In this document: piece after piece, positions 59,601 to 64,000 of the stretch
Position numbering within the stretch: the stretch's first letter is position 1
How the letters are laid out: each line of letters opens with the position of its first letter
DNA from: Chrysophaeum taylorii
Taxonomy: Eukaryota; Sar; Pelagophyceae; Pelagomonadales; Pelagomonadaceae
Assembly (NCBI GenBank): GCA_029834535.1
Contig: JAQMWT010000387.1
Span: forward strand, 1 to 64,000
Direction: 5' to 3'
Length of the DNA: 64,000 nucleotides
Position numbers and translations under genes: made by a program
Notes under the pieces: generated by a model
Told to the model about the DNA's origin: nothing
The model's database searches: none
Seen by the model: only the letters and a program-made list of their open reading frames with translations

Positions 59601-60657
59601 GTGGCTTGAGGGTTGGCACCGACGTCGGCTCGGCGAGTGGCTTGAGGGTTGGCACCGAAGTCGGCTCGGCGAGTGGCTTGAGAGTTGGCACCGAAGTTGG
59701 CTCCGCGAGTGGCTTGAGGGTTGGCACCGAAGTTGGCTCCGCGAGTGGCTTGAGGGTTGGCACCGAAGTCGGCTCGGCAACCGGCTTGACAGTAGGCACC
59801 GAAGTCGGCTCCGCGATCGGCTTGCTGGTTGGCACGGAGGTTGGCTCAGCGATAGGCTTCACAGTTGGCACCAACGTCGGATCGGCTATCGGCTTCAAGG
59901 TTGGAAAAAGCGTAGGACTGACAGTCGACGCCACCGGTGCCAGAGTTGGTATTAAGGTTGGCGAGAGTGTGGGACTCACGGTCGGCGCGACGGGTGTCAC
60001 TGTTGGTGACAAGGTTGGGGAGAACGTGGGACTTACAACGGGCGATGTCGTTGGACTGGGTGTTGGGGACGCGACCGGAGCCAGAGTTGGCGGCGGCACA
60101 GGTGCAGGCGTGGGGTCCGGCACGGGTGCGGGCGTAGGGTCCGGCACGGGTGCGGGCGTAGGGTCCGGCACGGGTTCGGGCGTTGGGTCCGGCTCGGGTT
60201 CGGACACAGGTTCGGGAGTTGGCGCGACTTCTTCCTCCAGCTGCCGCAAGACGGTCTTTGTTGCGTCGAGTAGAAGTAACGACTCGGAGAATGTTAGAGA
60301 TTCCACCGGCGACGCCAACGTCAACTCTGGGCCGCCGGAGTCATCATGTTGGTCTTTTTTTTTCGTCGCTGTCGCTCGAGGGTCTGGCGCGGTAGGATCA
60401 TCATCTCCCGTTTGCCAGTAGTCAGCGCTTCGGTCGAGCCAGCGTAGTTTGGTGGCGATTTCCTCCTCCCGCATTGGGTCGTCGTCGTTTTGGTTGGAGG
60501 CATCGTCGAGGCGGTGGCCATCGCAATCGACGACGAGTGGTTGTGGAGGTGTGGTGTCGGGTGTAGAGCGCGGTTTCGCGCATTTTGGGGGTGACCGCAA
60601 GGCGCGGGTGCCCTGGAGCACGAGAAACGTCACGAAGCGTACGCGCGCGCGCATCAT
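50696..60657 (-). CDS. Giant membrane protein: SPT repeats, polycystin/REJ-like ectodomain, GPS-like site
   Basis: Exons 60657-51067 and 50968-50696 give about 3,287 residues. A signal-like N-terminus (MMRARVRFVTFLVLQGTRA) precedes roughly 860 residues of Pro/Thr/Ser repeats (57560-60180). A Cys-containing ectodomain follows, with REJ/PKD-like stretches (for example SVCEDLTVSAEQTTGSGGRE and CSNLGDGGSDCG). A GPS-like segment (CATWDTIQSRWYVPSYC then ICRCS, about 53650-53720) comes next, then the first helix ALVLIALGVLIGVVIFAHFF. At least five more helices follow, with acidic cytoplasmic loops. The layout resembles polycystin-1-like/REJ proteins. The 98-bp intron joins WLR to AWLVRVPDAFHELFFEELLI and adds the last helix. 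Likely an adhesion or mechanosensory surface protein; inferred. Confidence 0.8.
57560..60180 (-). repeat. Coding SPT repeat arrays, 36-bp and 120-bp periods
   Basis: Three zones lie inside the giant gene. About 59100-59880 holds some twenty near-identical 36-bp units encoding PTSVPTLKPLAE. About 58400-59100 holds divergent 36-bp units (for example PTVLPSTLPITE). About 57650-58340 holds a 120-bp higher-order unit encoding GPTSLPSELPTAEPIPTLSP and on, with copies exactly 120 bp apart at 57841, 57961, 58081 and 58201. Units keep the frame. A gradient from homogenised to divergent units suggests ongoing unequal exchange in the 59-kb zone. Confidence 0.95.
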
Positions 60658-60989
60658 CGAAAGGTGGCGCGTTGCACAGAAGATAGGCCAGTCACGAGGC
60701 GACTCTCTCCATGAATTTTGTCTCAAGTTGTCTTCTCGTCGTCGAAAGTAGTCGAAGGTGGGTGGGGATCGAACGTATCTTCTGCCTTTAGATGAAGGGA
60801 TCTGAGCGTCGTTGACTTTCCTAGTAGGAATGAGTCAAAAGAATGCCAACGGCAACGGTCTGAACAACAAAACAAAATATAATTCGGAACGGCCCTCGAG
60901 TCCTTTTTGTGGTCGTGCCAAGAAAAGAAAAAAAAAGAATTGCGGGAAATGGAGGAGGAGGACCAACGGAATCAATCGATCGATCGATC

Positions 60990-62771
60990 ATGGTGTCGGC
61001 GTCGCGATGGAGCGTCGTCGTCTCCGAGGAGGAGTACGACGAATCGCCTCACGAGTCGCAAAGCGTGTGCTGCCTCGCCGAGCTCGAGTGCGAGGTGAAG
61101 GGTGGGGCGAGGAGTGGGAGCGAGTGGAACGACCGACAGGCGCGGGACTGGATGTTTCGATCGGGTGTCGACGGTCCCGAAACCTGGGCGACGCTGTGGA
61201 GCGTGCTAGAGCTCGTCGTGGAGGAGAAGGACGACGCGTGGATACGCGAGGGCGCCAACTCATACGCGCGGGTTGCGTGCCCGCCGTGCCGGTGCGGGTC
61301 GTCGTCGTGCGCCGGGTCGACGACGGCGGGCGAGATAGCTCACGACGCCGTCACGTGCTGGCGATGCAAAAATTTTTTTGATGCGCGGTGCGTGCGGGGG
61401 TTCGAGGCGGCTGTGTGCGAGACGAACGTCATCTCGGTGGAACAGGAGGAGGGCGGGTGGCGGCACGTCGCCGTAGGGCTCGACCAGCTGCACGCCAAGC
61501 TGACCGAGCGCGGGCGGGGCTGGATGGTCGATCGCCAGGCCGCAATGATTGCCGGCAAGATGCCGCAGGCGTCGGTGCGGCGCGGCGTCGCCCAAGCACC
61601 GCGCGACGACGTGGGGTTGTTGTTGGCATGGGGCTCGTGCCCGCGGTGCGGCGCCGAGCTCGGCGCGGCGAGCCTGCCCAAGGCGACGATCAGCCCCGTC
61701 GCGCGCAAGGTGTTGCACTCGGCCGTCGATGCGCGCGAGCGCGACGTGCTGCGGCGGGCGTGCCTGATCGAGGCGGGGTACGCCCTCCGGCGCGCCAACG
61801 AGGCCCTGCTGTGGGAGCGGCGCGAGCAGGCGGTCGAGGCGTGCACGCGGGCGATCGTCGTCGTCAACGTCGCGCGCTCGCTCGACCCCGCGCTCTTTCG
61901 CGGCCCCGTCGCCGACCTCTTCTTCCGCGCGCACTACGCGCGGTCGCGCATCGAGCGCCGCGCCATCGGCGCCCTCGACGCCCACTACAGAGACTTCGTA
62001 CGGTACGAGATGGTCGGCATGTTGGACTCGGCGCTGCTCTCGAGAAGTCAGGTCGTCGGCCGAACTATCGTCCCGCGCGTGCTCGAGGGCGTGCCGACCC
62101 AGTTCGAAGTCCGCGACGAAGAGCTCGGCGACGCCTGGTGGCCCAAGCGAGATCTCCAGTTTGCGAGATGCTACGACTCGGAGGCGCGCGCCGCGACGCT
62201 CTTCCGCGCGATCAACCGGACGGACGACGGCCGCGGCGTCCTAACTCCCGCGCTCGCCGTAATCGCGCTCGCCCTCGATTCCCGCTGGTGCCTCCACTCC
62301 GAGAAGGCCGCCAAGGTGTACTGGGACTACTCTCTCCTCGTCGACCGCACCCACGAAAACGACCCCGATGACCCGCTCCGCTGCGGCCGCCTCGACTACG
62401 GAAATCCTGATTTCGTCGTCGCCGGACGCGACGACAACGACGACGATATGAACACTTCGAGGAGACGACCTGCTGCCATCACGGGCGCCGACGCCTCGCG
62501 CGTCTTCAGATCCCTCGAAGTTGTCGATAGCATGCTCGCCTACAATTTCCTCTTTCGCGTCGGTCGCCTCTGCGGAAAACTCTACGTCCTCCTCGAGCTC
62601 CGCGCGGACGCCGTCCTCGGCGACCCAGCCCTTGACCTCGCCGCCCTCGGCCTCGCCGCCAAGGCCGTCGCCAACTCCCGCGCCTTTCTCACAAGTCTGA
62701 AGACGAATCGTCTCGTCCACGACCTCCCCGACTCTATCTTGCCCCCGGAGGAGGAGGAGGAGAGTGCATAG
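60990..62771 (+). CDS. Cys-rich protein of unknown function
   Basis: 593 residues from the ATG at 60990; the frame begins upstream at a GTG. It contains two metal-binding-like clusters: CPPCRCGSSSC followed by CWRCKNFFDARC (about residues 93-135), and CPRCG near 218. The rest is helical and charged, with an AlaArg-rich stretch (SPVARKVLHSAVDARERDVL and on) and a C-terminal Glu run. The Cys spacing hints at a zinc-ribbon or MYND-like fold but matches neither cleanly, so no function is given. Composition matches the host genes. It diverges from the giant gene, with 332 bp between ATGs. A GAC repeat follows its stop. Confidence 0.75.
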   Translation: MVSASRWSVVVSEEEYDESPHESQSVCCLAELECEVKGGARSGSEWNDRQARDWMFRSGVDGPETWATLWSVLELVVEEKDDAWIREGANSYARVACPPCRCGSSSCAGSTTAGEIAHDAVTCWRCKNFFDARCVRGFEAAVCETNVISVEQEEGGWRHVAVGLDQLHAKLTERGRGWMVDRQAAMIAGKMPQASVRRGVAQAPRDDVGLLLAWGSCPRCGAELGAASLPKATISPVARKVLHSAVDARERDVLRRACLIEAGYALRRANEALLWERREQAVEACTRAIVVVNVARSLDPALFRGPVADLFFRAHYARSRIERRAIGALDAHYRDFVRYEMVGMLDSALLSRSQVVGRTIVPRVLEGVPTQFEVRDEELGDAWWPKRDLQFARCYDSEARAATLFRAINRTDDGRGVLTPALAVIALALDSRWCLHSEKAAKVYWDYSLLVDRTHENDPDDPLRCGRLDYGNPDFVVAGRDDNDDDMNTSRRRPAAITGADASRVFRSLEVVDSMLAYNFLFRVGRLCGKLYVLLELRADAVLGDPALDLAALGLAAKAVANSRAFLTSLKTNRLVHDLPDSILPPEEEEESA

Positions 62772-62929
62772 CACAACAAGATCTTCTTTTGAGAAGACGA
62801 CGACGACGACGACGACCCTTCACTCAATAACAACGATATGATGTCTATCGATAAGAGATAGTCGCGCGCGGCGATCAGGTGGGCTTAGCTTGCAGCCTAT
62901 AGTCGCGCGTCAACCAACCCTCGACGATA

Positions 62930-62969
<40 letters not shown>

Positions 62970-63371
62970 AGGGGTTGTGCGGGGTGCGTGTTTGATTTTT
63001 TTTTTCCCGGTTGCCTTGGGAGGAGGTCAAAGTCGTCGAGAGGAGCGAGGAGATACGAGCGAGCGAAGAGATCAACTATTCTGAAACACGCAACAGCCGA
63101 AACACTACTACCACTAAATCCGCGGCATACGACGATGGACCCCTCGACGAAAGGACGTGGTCCCTCGACGGCGCGTGGGTCGGAGAGCGGCGCAAAGATG
63201 AGCGAGACCTCGTCGGGAGAGACCGACCAGCCCGCGTTCTCCTCGCTCAGGGCATTCATCGAAGAGAGCGACACAGGCCGGAAAGAAAGAAAGAAAGAAA
63301 GAAAGATATGCCGCAACCAGCAGTTGCGCCAACAGGAGAGGAGAGGAGGGCGTTGCTTGAATACAAAAATC
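62772..63371. other. Intergenic region with (GAC)n and (AAAG)n repeats
   Basis: Between two convergent genes. It holds GAC trinucleotide tracts at about 62797-62815 and 62932-62969 and an AAAG run at about 63280-63305. Plus-strand frames here overlap the tracts and lack any recognised domain; none is called. Confidence 0.7.
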
Positions 63372-64000
63372 TCAACCTGCGAAAGTAGAAAGTGTGTACT
63401 GCGCAGGCGCGCGCACGCGTACCTCGTCTCGGGGAGCAGCTACTACTGGCGGTATCACTGCCGGCGCCGCCACTTCCCGTTTGATGATGATGACGACGAC
63501 GATGATGTTGGTGCTGAGCAGCGGAGGCGGGCGTCTTGGGCGTCTTGGGGGGTGGTTTTTGGGGGGGAACGCTCCCGCGGCGGCGCTGGCCGAGCTTCGA
63601 GGAGGCGAAGCGGGCGAACCTCGAGTGCGCCGAGAGGCGGGACCTCGAGCGGCGGGAGCTCGACGCGTCCGAGCGGTAGTGCGAGTCGTTGTCCGAGGCG
63701 GGGCTACAGAGGAGGTCGTGGTGGGTGTCGGCGTCGGAGCACGGCGGGCGGCCCATGAGGTGCTTGAATTCCTCGAGGGAAATGATGCCGTCGCGGTTGG
63801 CGTCGACCTGATCGAAGACGACGCGGGCGCGGTCCTTGGTGCTAAAGAACTCGTAGAGGTCGTCGACGGCGATGTGGCCGCGACGTCGGCGGTCAAACTT
63901 GCGATAACAGGCCTCGATGTGGTGCTCCGTGACCATCATGTGGTGTCGGAAGGTCGCCGCGATGAACTCGTCCTTGTCGAGGACGACGTCCTCCTCGGCC
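63372..64000 (-). CDS. EF-hand protein, CDPK-type C-terminal part (partial at window edge)
   Basis: The gene continues beyond 64000. The visible part reads DVVLDKDEFIAATFRHH, then two EF-hand units: KFDRRRRGHIAVDDLYEFF (degenerate loop) and FDQVDANRDGIISLEEFKHL (canonical loop D-N-D-G-I-E). This is the order at the C-terminal lobe of calcium-dependent protein kinases; the kinase domain would lie outside the window. A long Ser/Arg/Pro and His-rich tail follows. A 46-bp intron (GT at 63422-63421, AG ending 63377) is inferred; after it the protein ends at once with a stop at 63374-63372. Without splicing the frame would run on into low-complexity sequence. Confidence 0.75.

Noticed and set aside
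59100-59880. Regular 36-bp repeats considered as a CRISPR-like array
   Set aside because: Units are directly adjacent with no spacers, keep the reading frame and encode PTSVPTLKPLAE; the context is eukaryotic.

Overview
The window looks like nuclear DNA of a photosynthetic stramenopile (heterokont) alga, plausibly a pelagophyte or relative. Coding regions are very GC-rich and genes are packed tightly. Introns are few and tiny (38-117 bp). One protein carries an N-terminal ASAF plastid-targeting motif on a PSII-accumulation protein, which fits a secondary red plastid. A giant surface protein has long Ser/Pro/Thr 'PTSVPTxKP' repeats of the kind common in heterokonts. No organism name can be proven from the sequence alone.

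Layout. 1-4.9 kb: part of an LTR-class retroelement on the minus strand (gag, protease and a cytosine DNA methyltransferase-like segment), a broken fossil that runs off the left edge. 5.6-6.6 kb: decayed Helitron helicase end plus minisatellite; a second copy lies at 42.4-43.4 kb. 7.6-9.8 kb: head-to-head glycosyltransferase-like and sterol-desaturase-type hydroxylase genes. 9.9-13.6 kb: gene-poor, with remnants of an 'ANTAWAF'-repeat gene and an ankyrin-repeat gene. 13.7-34.4 kb: the gene-dense core. It holds a secretory methyltransferase, a dihydrodiol-dehydrogenase-type oxidoreductase, an LPA-like plastid protein, an IQ-HEAT-PH scaffold and an unknown protein. A decayed or unmodelled stretch with a TA-flanked MITE follows, then YqgF-type nuclease, CGR1, RNase III, a pyroglutamyl-peptidase/UBA/peptidyl-tRNA hydrolase 2 fusion, an SDR, an AKR/2OG-oxygenase/methyltransferase fusion and a degenerate Rab-like GTPase with a CaaX end. 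34.4-37.5 kb: LINE fragments and an AT-rich island. 37.5-39.1 kb: MATE transporter. 39.6-42.2 kb: ankyrin and LINE remnants. 43.9-45.5 kb: SLC49/FLVCR-like MFS transporter. 45.5-50.7 kb: gene-poor, with a hAT transposase remnant and copies of a short dispersed motif. 50.7-60.7 kb: a ~3,290-residue membrane protein with SPT repeats, polycystin/REJ-like ectodomain, GPS-like site and several membrane helices. 61.0-62.8 kb: Cys-rich unknown protein. 63.4-64.0 kb: end of an EF-hand (CDPK-type) protein.

Genes alternate strands, giving head-to-head pairs whose ATGs lie only 35-155 bp apart. Four neighbours at 25.6-29.1 kb (YqgF, CGR1, RNase III, PTH2) all belong to rRNA processing or translation quality control. 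The strongest leads are two unusual multidomain fusions (28.1-29.1 kb and 30.1-33.4 kb), the methyltransferase-bearing retroelement, and the degenerate Rab-like GTPase. Start codons given here are ATG: several longer open frames begin only at GTG or TTG and were trimmed. Splice models were deduced by eye from frame continuity, GT/GC-AG borders and family conservation; total lengths of the spliced models divide by three.
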